Part shown: positions 19,867-31,665 of the stretch, piece after piece
How the letters are laid out: the number at the start of each line of letters is the position of its first letter
How positions within the stretch are numbered: position 1 is the stretch's first letter
Assembly (NCBI GenBank): GCA_028564925.1
Contig: CM053034.1
Span: 156,089,705 to 156,153,704, forward strand
DNA length: 64,000 bases
Reading direction: 5' to 3'
Source: Lithobates sylvaticus
Taxonomy: Eukaryota; Chordata; Amphibia; Anura; Ranidae
Notes under the pieces: generated by a model
Seen by the model: the letters and a program-made list of their open reading frames with translations, nothing else
Databases searched by the model: none
What the model was told of the DNA's origin: nothing
Position numbers and translations under genes: made by a program

Positions 19867-20330
19867 GAATTGTGCAAAAGGCCACCCTCATCATCTCGGG
19901 CTCCACAGTCAGGTATGTGACAGGGGAAATGATGTAAGGGGAGGCTTTTTGGGGACCCTGATGTAAGGGGGTCTCTCTGGGGACCCTAATGTAAGGGTGG
20001 GCTCTCTGGGGACCCTGATGTAATGAGGGGGGCTTTGGGGGACCTGATGTAAGGGGGATCCGCACTTAGATATGTAACAATATTTTATATATATATAAAA
20101 ATACATACACACACATGTATATTATATACATGTGTATGCCCGCCCAAGCATATGACTTTCTTTACTTCGCTGCTATGGGTTCTAGCCCGAGATCTTTTGT
20201 AGACCTAGCAAATGCCCTTGGTGGGGGCCCTTTATTTTTTTCTAGTTCTAGTTACGCCACTGATGCTGTGTATACATCAGGTTCTCAATCAGGTATACAT
20301 CAGGCTCAAGTTCTATCTAACCATTGTTCT
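19867..20330. repeat. End of older LTR, minisatellite and AT repeat
   Basis: 19867-19922 completes the older LTR seen at 4117-4652. 19933-20060 is a four- to five-copy minisatellite of about 30 bp around GGGGACCCTGATGTAAGGG. 20080-20135 is an AT/AC microsatellite. I see no gene. Confidence 0.55.
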
Positions 20331-20784
20331 TTAACCACTTCAGCCCGGACCATTTGGCAGCCAAAGGACCAGAGGTCTTTTTTCAATTTCGCACTGCACT
20401 ACTTTAACTGGTAATTGCGCGGTCATGCAATTTTGTAACCAAACGAAATTTGCGTCCTTTTCTTCCCACAAATAGAGCTTTCTTTTGATGGTATTTGATT
20501 GCCTCTGTGATTTTTATTTTTTTGCGATATAAACGGAAAAAGAGCGAAAATTTTGAAAAAAAAAGAGATTTTCTACTTTTTGTTATAAAAAAAATCTAAT
20601 AAACTCAATTTTAGTCAAACATTTGGCCAAAATGTATTCAGCCACATGTCTTTAGTAAAAAAAATGCCAATAAGCGTATATTTATTGGTTTGCGCAAAAG
20701 TTATAGCGTCTACAAACTAGAGTACATTTTCTGGAATTTACACCGCTTTTAATTTATGACTGCCTATTTCATTTCTTGAGGTGC

Positions 20785-21850
20785 TAAAATGGCAGAGAAG
20801 TACAAAACCCCCCCAAATGACCCCATTTTGGAAAGTAGACACCCCAAGCTATTTGCTGAGAGGCATGTTGAGCCCATTGAATATTTTTTTTTTTAGTCCC
20901 AAGTGATTGAATAAAGACAAAAATAAAAAAGATTTTTTTTTTTTTCAAAAAGTTGTCACTAAATGATATATTGCTCACACATGCCATAGTTATATGTGGA
21001 ATTGCACCCCAAAATACATTTTGCTGCTTCTCCTGAGTATGGGGATACCACATGTGTGGGACTTTTTGGGAGCCTAGCCGCGTACGGGGCCCCGAAACCC
21101 AAGCACCGCCTTCAGGATTTCTAAGGGTGCAAATTTTTGATTTCACTCCTCACTACCTATCACCGTTTCGAAGGCCATAAAATGCCAAAATAGCACAAAA
21201 CCCCCCCAAATGACCCCATTTTGGAAAGTAGACACCCCAAGCTATTTGTTGAGAGGCATGGTGAGTATTTTACAGCTCTCATTTGTTTTTGAAAATGAAG
21301 AAAGTAAAGAAAAAAAAAAATTTTTTTTCTTTTTTCAATTTTCAAAACTTTGTGACAAAAAGCGAGATCTGCAAAATACTCACAATACCTCTCAGCAAAT
21401 AGCTTGGGGTGTCTACTTTCCAAAATGGGGTCATTTTGGGGGGTTTTATGCCATCTGGGCATTCCATGGCCTCCGAAACTGTGATTGGCAGTGAGAAGTG
21501 AAATAAAAAAATTACACCCTTAGAAAGCCTGAAGGCGGTGATTGGTTTTTGGGGTTCCGTACGCAGCTAGGCTCCCAAAAAGTCCCACACATGTGGTATC
21601 CCCGTACTCAGGAGAAGCAACAGAATGTATTTTGGGGTGTATTTCCACATATGCCCATGACATGTTTGAGCAATATATCATTTAGTGACAACTTTTTGTA
21701 AAAAAAATATATATATTTTTTTTTTTCATTATTCAATCTCTTGGGACAAAAAAAAAAAAATATTTAATGGGCTCAACATTGCTCTCAGCAAATAGCTTGG
21801 GGTGTCTACTTTCCAAAATGGGGTCATTTGGGGGGGGTTTGAACTGTCCT
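20785..21850. repeat. Long palindrome with arms of about 500 bp
   Basis: The phrase CCATTTTGGAAAGTAGACAC with CCCAAGCTATTTG occurs at about 20823 and 21220 and inverted at about 21397 and 21787, giving a nested palindrome centred near 21325. Flanking blocks such as GTGTGGGACTTTTTGGGAGC are mirrored too. A cruciform or hairpin RNA of this size could form. Confidence 0.85.
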
Positions 21851-23091
21851 GGCATTTTATGCACAACATTTAGAAGCCTATGTCACACGTCACCCACTCT
21901 TCTAACCACTTGTAGACAAAGCCCTTTCTGACACTTTTTGTTTACATGAAAACATATTTTTTTTTTTGCAAGAAAATTACGTTGAACCCCCAAACACTAT
22001 ATATATTGTTAAAGCAAAGGCCCTACAGATTAAAATGGTGGGTGTTGCATTTTTTTTTTCCACACAGTATTTGCGCAGCGATTTTTTCAAACGCATTTTT
22101 TGTGGAAAAAATACACTTTTTTTTATTTTAATGCACTAAAACACACTATATTGCTCAAATTTTTGATGAAATAAAAAATATGATCTTAGGCCGAGTACAT
22201 GGATACCAAACACGACATGCTTTAAAATTGCGCACAAACACGCAGTGGCGACAAACTACATACATTTTTAAAAGCCTTTAAAAGCCTTTACATGATACCA
22301 CATTAGATTCACGGAGGAGGTCTACTGCTAAAATTACTGCCCTCGATCTGACCTTCGCGGTGATACCTCACATGCATGGTGCAATTGCTGTTTACATATG
22401 ACGCCAGACCAACGCTTGTGTACGCCTTTGCGCAAGAGAAGGGGGGGCAGGGGTGCTTTTTTTTTTTTTTTTTTTGGTTTTTTTTTTATTTATTTAGCTT
22501 TTTTATTTTATTTTTAAACTGTTCCTTCCATTTTTTTTGTTTGTTATGATTTTTTATTGTTATCTCAGGGAATGTAAATATCCCCTATGATAGCAATAGG
22601 CAGTGACAGGTACTCTTTTTTTGAAAAAATTGGGGTCTATTAGACCCTAGATCTTTCCTCTGCCCTCAAAGCATCTGACCACACCAAGATTGGTGTGATA
22701 AAATGCTTTCCCAATTTCCCAATGGCGCGGTTTATATCCGGGAGGGGGGACATTCCCTCCCACTGCTTGTAAAAGCAGTCTAGAGGCTAATTACCCGCTA
22801 GAATTGCTTTTACATGAAAGCCGATCACTGGCTGAAAAGAATGATACCAAGATGATACCTAAACCTGCAGGCATCATTCTGGTATAACCATTCAAAGTCC
22901 AGCAACATACTGGACATATATTGTAATCTTTTTTTTTTTTTTCATGCAGCCTCTTGGCTGAACGAAAAAAAGAGATTGATTGGTGGGTATGCCCACCATT
23001 AGAATACCTCCCTTCATCCACCCACTTCTAATGATGGGCATACATGCACCATTTATATATGCCGATGCATGGGGGCATCCTCCCGCAAAAG

Positions 23092-23138
23092 TTATGCCGT
23101 GTACACACGGTCGGAATTTCGACCGTATGTACGTGGCA
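23092..23138. repeat. Minimal palindrome of the GTACACACGG family
   Basis: Bases around ATGCCGTGTACACACGGTCG pair with CGACCGTATGTACGTGGCAT over about 45 bp. The ends match those of the longer elements at 40691-41105 and 54109-54196, so this is a copy reduced to its two termini. Confidence 0.6.
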
Positions 23139-24039
23139 TTAGGAGCCAATCGCTCCCCCCCCCCCTGCTGCCCCCATGCTTCGGCATATATGCTCTTTTT
23201 TTTAACTGTGGTGGTGAAATCACCTCCTACAGCGTTGGAGTCGCGGCTTTATGTATCGTGGGAGCAAACGCTGTTGCTGTCAAGATAAATAAATCCGCGT
23301 TGCAACTGAATGGCGCACCTGAAAACAAAAAAATGCTCAACACTAAAACACACAGTAAACAAAATTACATACCTGAAAAGCAAGCATGATAAAACATAAT
23401 AAAACATAATAAAACATTGCAGAATAGAATGGAGTAAAAAAAGAGCAACAATAGAGAGAGAATAGAGTGAGAGAGAGAACAATAAAACGACAACTATTTT
23501 ATTTTTTTTTATTTTTTTGAGATTCACAGGTAAAAAAGCTCCTGACTGAAGCGACTGAATCAAAACGCTACCACAAAAAAAATGTTAGCGATCGCAGGGA
23601 TCAGGCCTGACTCTGCGAACGCTGCAGTTATGTGTGCTTAGTGTTTTGTAAGTGACAGTGATCGATCGATACTGCACTTGGGTGGGCTGGGCTGGGCGGA
23701 GGGGGAAAACGCAGGTGCTAGCAGGTATCTGGGCTGATCCCGCTAACAATGCGTTTTTTTTTTGGAACCCTAAACTGCTGGGACGCTAGTATAGATCTGA
23801 TCAGATCAGATATTGATCTGTTCAGATACTGTGCCACTAAGGGAGGTGTATGCTTTGTGCGTGGGTGTTTGCGGTACTGGCACTAACCTGGGGCGACGCA
23901 GACCTTATTTGACCCTAAAACCTAATTGATATCACCCGCCGGGCGATCAGGGGGTTAAACCGTTATTGGGTAATAAATGGCGGGTGCCCTGACAGTATAA
24001 AAAACAAGCTAACTAACCAGCGTCACCCGTAACAGTAAT

Positions 24040-24840
24040 ACAAAAAAAAAACTGGTTACCTAGCGACACTAATGCAGCGATCAGAAAAAACGATCGCTTA
24101 GTGACACTGGCAAAAGGGGGTGAAAGGGTTAACTAGGGGCAATCAGGGGGTTAAACCTTTATTAGGTAATATATGGGGGTACCTGACGCTATATAAAAAC
24201 CTGACGGGGAACCTAAATAACGAAATAACTAACTGGCTAACCAGCGTCACCAGTGACAGTTATACAGTGATCACTGGTGAAAGGGTTAACTCTAGGGGCA
24301 ATCAGGGGGTTAAAACCTTTATTTAGGTTGTAATATGGGGGTACCTGACCTATAAACCTATTTATGAACCTATATAAACATGGCGGTTACCTAAAAAAAA
24401 AAAATGGTTACCTAGCGACACTAATGCAGCGATCAGAAAAACGATCGCTTAGTGACACTGGCAAAAGGGGGTGAAAGGGTTAACTAGGGGCAATCAGGGG
24501 GTTAAAACCTTTATTAGGTAATATATGGGGGTACCTGACGCTATATAAAAACCTGACGGGGAACCTAAATAACGAAATAACTAACTGGCTAACCAGCGTC
24601 ACCAGTGACAGTTATACTGTGATCACTGGTGAAAGGGTTAACTCTAGGGGCAATCAGGGGTTAAAACCTTTATTTAGGTTGTAATATGGGGGTACCTGAC
24701 CTATAAACCTATTTATGAACCTATATAAACATGGCGGTTACCTAAAAAAAAAAAATGGTTACCTAGCGACAGCAGTGACACTAATACAGCGATCAGAAAA
24801 ACGATCGCTTAGTGACACTGGCAAAAGGGGGTGAAAGGGT
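24040..24840. repeat. Tandem repeat with about 350-bp period
   Basis: The phrase TGGTTACCTAGCGACA starts at about 24053, 24407 and 24755, and the intervening sequences match closely, including CAATCAGGGGGTTAAA. Two full units and a partial third are present. Confidence 0.85.
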
Positions 24841-25419
24841 TACCTGGGGGCAATCAAGGGGTTAAACCTTTATTAGGGGGGGGTGGGGGCTACCTTGGAC
24901 CTAAAACTAACTGCCCTGACAGTTATTACAGTCACACTGACACTAAATGCAGTGATCAGTAAAAAAATGATCACTGCAATTAGTGACACTGTGACTGGGG
25001 GGGGAGGGGGTGATCTGGGGGGTGATCAGGGGGTGACAGGGGGGTGTTTTGTGTGCCTATGTGTACTGGTGTCAGTGTACTGTTGGTGCACTAACCTTTA
25101 GATGTTCACAGCTCGGCGTTCCGGTCACATAGACCGGCGCACCGAGCGTGACATCACTTCCTCTGCCTGTGTTTTGATTGACACAGACAGAGGAAGCATC
25201 TGATTCGCCAGGAGCGATCGCGAGGGGGTGGCCAGAAACCACTGGCCGTCCCCTCATCCCGGATCGCTCCTGAAGCGATCCCGACCGTCCCCGCCGGCCG
25301 GGGGGGGTCCGATCGGACCCCCCACCCGCCGGAAGAATGGCACGTACAGGTACGTGGTTCTGCCTGTACGTGCCATTCTGCCGACGTATATATACAGGGG
25401 GCGGTCGGCAAGTGGTTAA

Positions 25420-25635
25420 ACCATGCCCACTGTTAGATGCGATCTGACTTTGCCCACTGTGCCACAGCCAACTAAACATGTCTGAGACCAAAATTCCTTA
25501 AGGTACCCCAGGTCTTTAACAATCCTAGCAACACCCCTTCTGCAGTCTAAAACTCAATGTGCACATTACAACCTGACTGTGCAATCTTTGTAAAATCTCC
25601 TTTAGATTTGATGGCTTGACAGCATGTCTTGAGTG
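25420..25635. other. No feature seen
   Basis: About 215 bp between two transposons, ordinary composition, no repeat or coding signal recognised. Confidence 0.5.
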
Positions 25636-25638
25636 TAA

Positions 25639-25963
25639 GGCCCCTTTCACACGATAAGCCTGCTCGGATGTCAGCAGAGAAGTGTCCGCTGACACGCGTC
25701 TGCCATCCGATCGGCTAAAAACAGACATATGGCGATACGTTCAGCCATCCGTCTGGCGGATTGGATGAGATCTGATGAAAACAGACATGCTGTCCCTTTT
25801 CGTCCAATCTCCCCATAGAAATCAGCAGGGCTCTGACAGGTCCGTCCCTGCTCACTGAGCAGGGACGGACCTGTCATCTGCCGGCTCAGCGAAGCTCAAC
25901 AGATCAATCTCCCGCTGAGCTGGCGGACTCCGCTAAGCGGATCCGCCCCATGCGAAAGGGGCC
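25639..25963. mobile_element. PIF/Harbinger-type MITE, TAA duplication
   Basis: The ends GGCCCCTTTCACACG and GCGAAAGGGGCC are inverted, and TAA flanks both sides (25636-25638 and 25964-25966), the target size used by PIF/Harbinger. A central hairpin pairs GACAGGTCCGTCCCTGCTC with its complement near 25835-25876. The element is related to 43070-43420. Confidence 0.75.
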
Positions 25964-25966
25964 TAA

Positions 25967-26506
25967 CTGTTTTGGGAAACCTTTCAAACAATAGGTTTAG
26001 TTCCACTTTAACTGGGAGCTTTGGTAAACACGGCTTTGCGAAAACAACAGCTGAAATACAAGAGGCCTTTGGACTATGGATGGGGACAATAGTCCAAAGG
26101 CCTCTTATGTTTAAAAAGTACCTAGGAAAATGATTTTATTTCTTGGAACTGCTATAAATGGTGCCTGAGCAGGAGGGAATTCAATTCTTTACAGTTGTTC
26201 TTATTGGAAACACATCTTTCCTGGCCTTTCCATATTGTCTTCTGGTTTGTTGATTGACTGTCTCTAAAATGCAATTTGTCCTGCCTTATCAAAGATCACA
26301 AAATTCCAAATATATACTGTATACTGTAAGTTGCGCATTATTGATTCAACCACATTTTTTACCACATGGTTTTAAATAAGTTATCTACTTCTTGGTCTAT
26401 ACAGTGATCACAACAAATGTTACATTCAGTGACCCCAGAGATCATCATGACAGCAAATTGTTATATGTTGTGTTTTTACCATTTGATGAAACACATTTTC
26501 CTTGTT
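25967..26506. other. Intervening sequence with one short hairpin
   Basis: A perfect hairpin at about 26060-26107 pairs AGAGGCCTTTGGACTAT with its complement and may be a small MITE. The rest shows no gene or known repeat. Confidence 0.5.
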
Positions 26507-26861
26507 TACAGAATGCTCATGTGGAAAAGAAGGGGGTTGACACAATCAAGAGCTGCAGATGGCTGCTCACCCCAGGTTGGATAGAAAAAAAGAAAAAGAT
26601 TCTCCCTTGGTGGTGGGGTTTTTAGGCAGCAATAGCCGTCTGGTAGCAATAGTCAGGCGGCTATATGGAATGATAGACCAAAATCCATCCAAATCAATTT
26701 GCAATGTTTATTCAAAATTTAAAAAAATATGATGACACATAAAAAGGAGTGTAAAAACACAAGCCCATACAGAATAAAAAATACAAACACAGTACACAGA
26801 ATAAAACCAACGAATATCCCCTAATACCACTACTGATATGGTCAGAGGCAGTGATTGTAGG

Positions 26862-26929
26862 GTGTGACAAAAAACTGACGCGTTTCGACCTGTTGTCTGT
26901 ATCGGTCTTCCTCAGAGCATTTTTGTCAG
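26862..26929 (-). ncRNA. Hammerhead-ribozyme-like motif, left arm
   Basis: On the minus strand CTGAGGA (26915-26909) matches the CUGANGA core. GACC and GGTC then form stem II, followed by GAAAC and a GCGTC cleavage-type context. Flanking TGACAAAAA and TTTTTTGTCA can form stem I. The ACGCGT after GAA gives the very short, self-complementary stem III typical of minimal type-I hammerheads. One extra A sits between CTGAGGA and stem II. Confidence 0.5.
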
Positions 26930-29315
26930 CTGGAAGTAAAAAGACATTGTAACAACAACTTTTCAGTTATGTGTTTCTGTATATTTATACTCATGTCCAT
27001 ATACATTTTTTATATATTATTATCGATATAGTTACCGGTATGAGTGTAGTGTGTGAGATAGTCTTCTGCATGGGTATTTGTAAGAGAGTCCCGTCGTTGT
27101 TCCTGGTGGCTACCAATTCCAACTCCTATTGGTGAATCGTCCCCCTACAGACCTCCCCCTACAGACGTCGAGGCTGGTCCTGGGCGTCTCCGGGGGTTGG
27201 TCCTTTGCTGGCGGCATCCTCTGACATTTCCGGACGTTGTGCGCATGTGCGGGGCCCCGTACATGCGCGCATGTTGATGACGTCACGCACTTGCGACGGA
27301 AATGATGCAGGTGCAGGGCCCAAGCCTTCAGAGAACGCCGGGGGAATACACACAAGGCGGACATGATTGTCCGCCATCACTGGCCCTGGAGGCCCTATCG
27401 GGACGCCGGTTGGTCGCGGTGATCGGGGGGGAGGGAGGGGGGGGGGAGAGGGCGGGACCCGCTCGGCCACCCACTATCATTCTGAACCAATCAGTACTAG
27501 GAACACACAGTTATAAGCCAGGTATGTTTGAGAGCGGCACCTCACTTCTGCAGGAGGCCCAGTACATTCCAGATGCACTTGAGTCCTCAGTGAGTATTAC
27601 CTCACCCTCTAAGGGAACTTTCTCCTGTTTTTTATACGATCTTAAAAAGGACTTCGAATGAAACCTTCCCCCTCCTCCATTCCCCCCTTCTCGTTTTTAT
27701 TTATAGATTCTATTTGAGACCTCTTTGTTTGATCTCCTCAAAGCAGGTGCACTTTGGTGGAGAATCAGGTGCACTATCAGTCTGTGGCCTATGTGACCAA
27801 ACACTATATTGAAGGTAATTACAATCACCATCATATAGTATATGTCTTCCTTTCCCCAGTCACTTTCCCAAACTTTCTTCCCCCCCCTTTCCCCCCCCTC
27901 CCCCCTTCTTCGTTTTCCTCTACCCATATCTATCTAATTGTCATTTTTGATGTTGTCCCCACCCCCCCCTCTTCCCGTGCCCAACACCACCCCCCCCCCC
28001 TTCCTTTCCTTTCACCCTCTCCTCCGCTTCTTCCTCCCTCACTTGCCCCCATTTCCCCCTTCCCCTAGGTCAACACAATCCAAGCATACATGCCCCACTC
28101 CCCATACTAGCACAGTCACAATTTACTACATGCCAACCTTACCCTTTATTTTCCTTTGCCCCTGTTTGGTCCTCGTCTTTTCCTCCCCCCCTTATCCCTT
28201 CCCCCTTTATCCCTTTCCTTTCCCTCACCATCACCCCACACACCTGCGTCCGTCTCCCTCCCCCTGCCCTTTTGTGTCTGTTTCCCCTCTCCCATTCCCC
28301 AACTCTCCCCCCCCGTTTTCTTCCCTTCCCCTTCTTCACCACGTGTCGAACTACTCTTTTTTGTTCACTGTTTTCCTTATCACATACCACATCCCCCACT
28401 TCCATACAACGGCTCACACCCCCTATTTCATGCACGGCCAGCTTATCATCCCACTTTTCCTTTCCCCCACTTTCCCTTCTACTTTCACAGTTTCTCTTTA
28501 CCTATTCCGCTGTGTGTATGAAGCGCGCCATACATATATGCCCTTCCCAGTCACCCTGTTTTCTTCCCTTCTCTTTCTTTCCCTTTCTTCCCTTCCACCT
28601 TCCCTCTCCTCCATCCCCCCCTTCCAAACCCCTTCATCTGTCTCTTTATTATCAGACATATTCTTATTTCATTACCCATTTCCTCTCTCATTACAATCTA
28701 AATATCTATAAATATCCAATTTCCTACTAAACGAGACACACTCTACATGCGAGGTGAACTGTGACCTTGAGGAGGTTGAGGCCAATGATTTTGGTCACAC
28801 CTCCTGAAGCATGGAAAGGTGCTACTCCCAACTCTGCCTGAGGGACTCTCTCTCATAAAGAGCTCTTTCTTCCTCCCTTTTGCCTGTACTGTATATAGAT
28901 GTGCTCCTTAATGACTTTTTGGTACATTCCAGGAGTCTGCTACCGTGGGTGTCCGACTGTTCGGTCTCTCCCCGCCTTATTTGGACCCCAACCCCCCCCC
29001 TGCCCTCCGTGCCCCCGGGGGCCCATTTAGGGGTCTCCTCTGGTAGGCCAGTCAGAATGTGTGACTCCTCGTAAGCCACATACGGCTCGGATGACCCATT
29101 GCGCCCTGATTCACCAATAGGAGTTGGAATTGGTAGCCACCAGGAACAACGACGGGACTCTCTTACAAATACCCATGCAGAAGACTATCTCACACACTAC
29201 ACTCATACCGGTAACTATATCGATAATAATATATAAAAAATGTATATGGACATGAGTATAAATATACAGAAACACATAACTGAAAAGTTGTTGTTACAAT
29301 GTCTTTTTACTTCCA

Positions 29316-29383
29316 GCTGACAAAAATGCTCTGAGGAAGACCGATACAGACAACAGGTTGAAACGCGTCAGTTTTTTGTCACA
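29316..29383 (+). ncRNA. Hammerhead-ribozyme-like motif, right arm
   Basis: This is the mirror of the left-arm motif: CTGAGGA at 29331-29337 and GAAAC at 29360-29364 followed by GCGTC. Stem II here pairs GACC with GGTT through a wobble. Confidence 0.5.
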
Positions 29384-29689
29384 CCCTACAATCACTGCCT
29401 CTGACCATATCAGTAGTGGTATTAGGGGATATTCGTTGGTTTTATTCTGTGTACTGTGTTTGTATTTTTTATTCTGTATGGGCTTGTGTTTTTACACTCC
29501 TTTTTTATGTGTCATCATATTTTTTTAAATTTTGAATAAACATTGCAAATTGATTTGGATGGATTTTGGTCTATCATTCCATATAGCCGCCTGACTATTG
29601 CTACCAGACGGCTATTGCTGCCTAAAAACCCCACCACCAAGGGAGAATCTTTTTCTTTTTTTCTCTTTTTTTCTACAGAATGCTCATGT

Positions 29690-30063
29690 ATGGCAGCTCA
29701 GGATTTCTAGGTTGCTGGATACTGGAAAGTTGGAAATGTATCATATTTGTTGTGCTCTCATTGCAAGGTAATTAACTGAAAACGATAATTGGTTAAAAGC
29801 AGTGATTTTAACAACTTGTGATTCCAAAACAATAGCCTCCTTTTTAATTAAAGTTGCACTCTTCCACAACAAAGATCTATGCTAGTAAATGAGGGAGCTG
29901 TGCTGCTAATGCAGTTAAAGGATGATAATACTATTTAGCTATTCTGAATGGGTGCTTTAAAAAAAAATATAACAAGTATTTCATAGGAAATGTCAAACAT
30001 TATTGATACTTCATTATTCTGTATTACATTTATTTTCTGTTTTCACCAAGATATAAAAACACA
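29690..30063. other. No feature seen
   Basis: AT-rich sequence after the target duplication. No repeat, gene or RNA recognised. Confidence 0.5.
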
Positions 30064-30065
30064 TA

Positions 30066-30392
30066 GGGGGTTATTTACTAAAGGCAAATCCACTTTGCAC
30101 TACAAGTGCAAACTACAAGTGCAAAGTGCACTTGAAATTGCACTGAAAGTGCACTTGGAAGTGCAGTCGCTGTAAATCTGAGGGGTAAATCTGAAATGAG
30201 GGGAAGCTCTGCTGATTTTATTATCCAATCATGTGCAAGCTAAAATGTTGTTTTTTATTTTCCTTGCATGTCCCCCTCGGATCTACAGCGATTGCACTTC
30301 TAAGTGCATGTTCAGTGCAATTTCAAGTGCACTTTGCACTTGTATTTTGCACTTGTAGTGCAAAGTGGATTTGCCTTTCGTAAATAACCCCC
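30066..30392. mobile_element. MITE with long inverted ends, GGGGGTTATTTACTAAAGGC
   Basis: The first and last ~50 bp are inverted copies, beginning GGGGGTTATTTACTAAAGGC. TA flanks both ends (30064-30065 and 30393-30394), as for Tc1/mariner. The inner part repeats AAGTGCACTT-like words. 60190-60240 begins with a similar GGGGTTGATTTACTAAA. Confidence 0.7.
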
Positions 30393-30424
30393 TATATCTT
30401 TAATGGCCACATACCTTAAACTAG

Positions 30425-31523
30425 TGTAGCGGTACCCCTGCAGGGGCTGCTAAGTGTTGTGGTTTGTCTGTCACTCTGCCCAGCCCTGCATTCACTCCGA
30501 GACATAAAGCAGTCAGTGAATTCTTTACTTTTTATTTTATTGAGGGGAATAACTTGGATGGGGATGGGAGACATGGGATGCCCAGCACAGATAATCAGCA
30601 ATTGGTTTTGGGGCAACTATGTACACTCCCTGTACATACTCCTTCAGCTTCCTCCAGCACATCACTTGCTGCAGACTGTTACTCTAGTCACCTTCAGCGC
30701 ATCACTTGGTTCCCAGGATCAGCTAGCACATATTGTTAGTTGAGCCTGACACTTCCTCGGCCAGGACTGTGGGCCCCTATAGTTTAGAAGAAAGTCCTCA
30801 TGCCAACTGTTCTCACTAACGGCTGATCCCAGTAAGCCCTCTTCAGGCCCTGCCAGCCCTCCTGGCTGCAGCTGTCTCTTTCCACTGCCCCCTCCACAGT
30901 TCACTCTTCTGGTTCTGCACCCATCTTTGACTGCAAGCTCCCAGTCCTCCCCAGGCATTCCTCCCCAGTCCTCCTGACTGTGCCTCACTCACCAGCCCTC
31001 CTGGCTGCATCCAGTTGTCCTCCCTGGAGTCTCTCAGCAGTGCACTCTCCCGCTGTCCTCTCCTTGCTCTCGCTTGTGCCTCTGGTCCAGGACCTTTTCA
31101 CGTGTTCTTGAAAGTGGCCCCCGACTGCACCCAAGCCCAGTCCCAAGGTCACCCTCCCCAGACCGGGGAGCTCCCTCTAAGGCCCAGACAGCCTTATCAC
31201 CCTCTCACTCTAGCTCTTCCACCTGACAACTCCCCCCCCCCAGCTGGTCTGACCCTGAGTATTTGAGGAGGCCTGCCCCAAGTTGGGGATTGGACAGGGC
31301 TCCCCGAACACCCAAGGTGGCTCCACCTCCCCTCCAGCCTCTCTTTCCAGAAGCCCTAACACATTCTAGAAAGAAGTAGGGGGTCCTAGTGATGTCACCT
31401 GTGAGTCACCCAGCACTACTCTAAGCCACTCTCAACCCAGAATGAAAACAAACAGGCCTAGCAACCAGCCAGGCCTGCTTACATTTTCCTAACCTCTCTA
31501 GCACACTACTAGAGGGTGCTACA
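30425..31523 (-). mobile_element. Solo LTR, Gypsy-type
   Basis: The 1099-bp segment starts TGTAGCGGTACC and ends GAGGGTGCTACA. CTAG flanks both sides (30421-30424 and 31524-31527). On the minus strand AATAAA lies about 100-120 bp before the end, so the LTR probably reads minus. No internal region or second LTR adjoins, consistent with LTR-LTR recombination. Confidence 0.7.
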
Positions 31524-31527
31524 CTAG

Positions 31528-31665
31528 TGGCCTTTATGGAAGAGTGGCAAGAAGAAAGCCATTGTTGAAAGAAAGCCATAAGAAGTTCAGTTTGCAGTTT
31601 GCCAGAAGCCATGAGGGGGACACAGCAGACATCTGGAAGAAGGTGCTCGCCCCCCCCCCATTCGG
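31528..31665 (+). pseudogene. Tc1-like transposase fragment
   Basis: Translation gives VARRKPLLKESHKKFSLQF followed by ARSHEG, the conserved segment upstream of the second catalytic region in Tc1/mariner transposases. Only about 45 codons remain and both ends are truncated, so it is an isolated relic. Confidence 0.65.

Larger units (their letters stand above)
20331..25419. mobile_element. 5.1-kb TTAA-flanked foldback element
   Basis: TTAACCACTT at the left and AAGTGGTTAA at the right form inverted ends with a TTAA duplication. Inside are a 1-kb palindrome (about 20785-21850), AT-rich sequence, a short 40-bp palindrome near 23094, a 350-bp tandem array (24040-24840) and a GC-rich right end. 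It shares phrases such as GCGCAAAAGTTATAGCGTCT with the 1-kb relatives at 7645, 37565 and 49308. No transposase frame is visible. TTAA targets are used by the piggyBac and Kolobok families, so mobilisation in trans by one of these is likely. Confidence 0.7.
26523..29673. mobile_element. Foldback retroelement with hammerhead-like arms (Penelope-like candidate)
   Basis: Inverted arms of about 550 bp (26590-27140 and 29107-29655) flank a ~2-kb spacer. TACAGAATGCTCATGT is repeated at 26507-26522 and 29674-29689, a 16-bp target duplication. That length fits target-primed reverse transcription rather than a cut-and-paste transposase. Each arm carries a hammerhead-ribozyme-like motif, a feature known from Penelope-like retroelements. 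The spacer includes about 1 kb of C/T-rich sequence (27660-28700). There is no reverse transcriptase frame, so it would be non-autonomous. Family placement is inference. Confidence 0.65.

Noticed and set aside
27938-28730. Long frames of up to 257 codons
   Set aside because: They are Pro/Ser/Phe/Leu-rich translations of a C/T-rich tract, present in several frames at once, with no domain.
30425-31523. Host gene promoter region based on GC-rich, Cys-rich frames
   Set aside because: TG...CA ends and a CTAG duplication explain it as a solo LTR.
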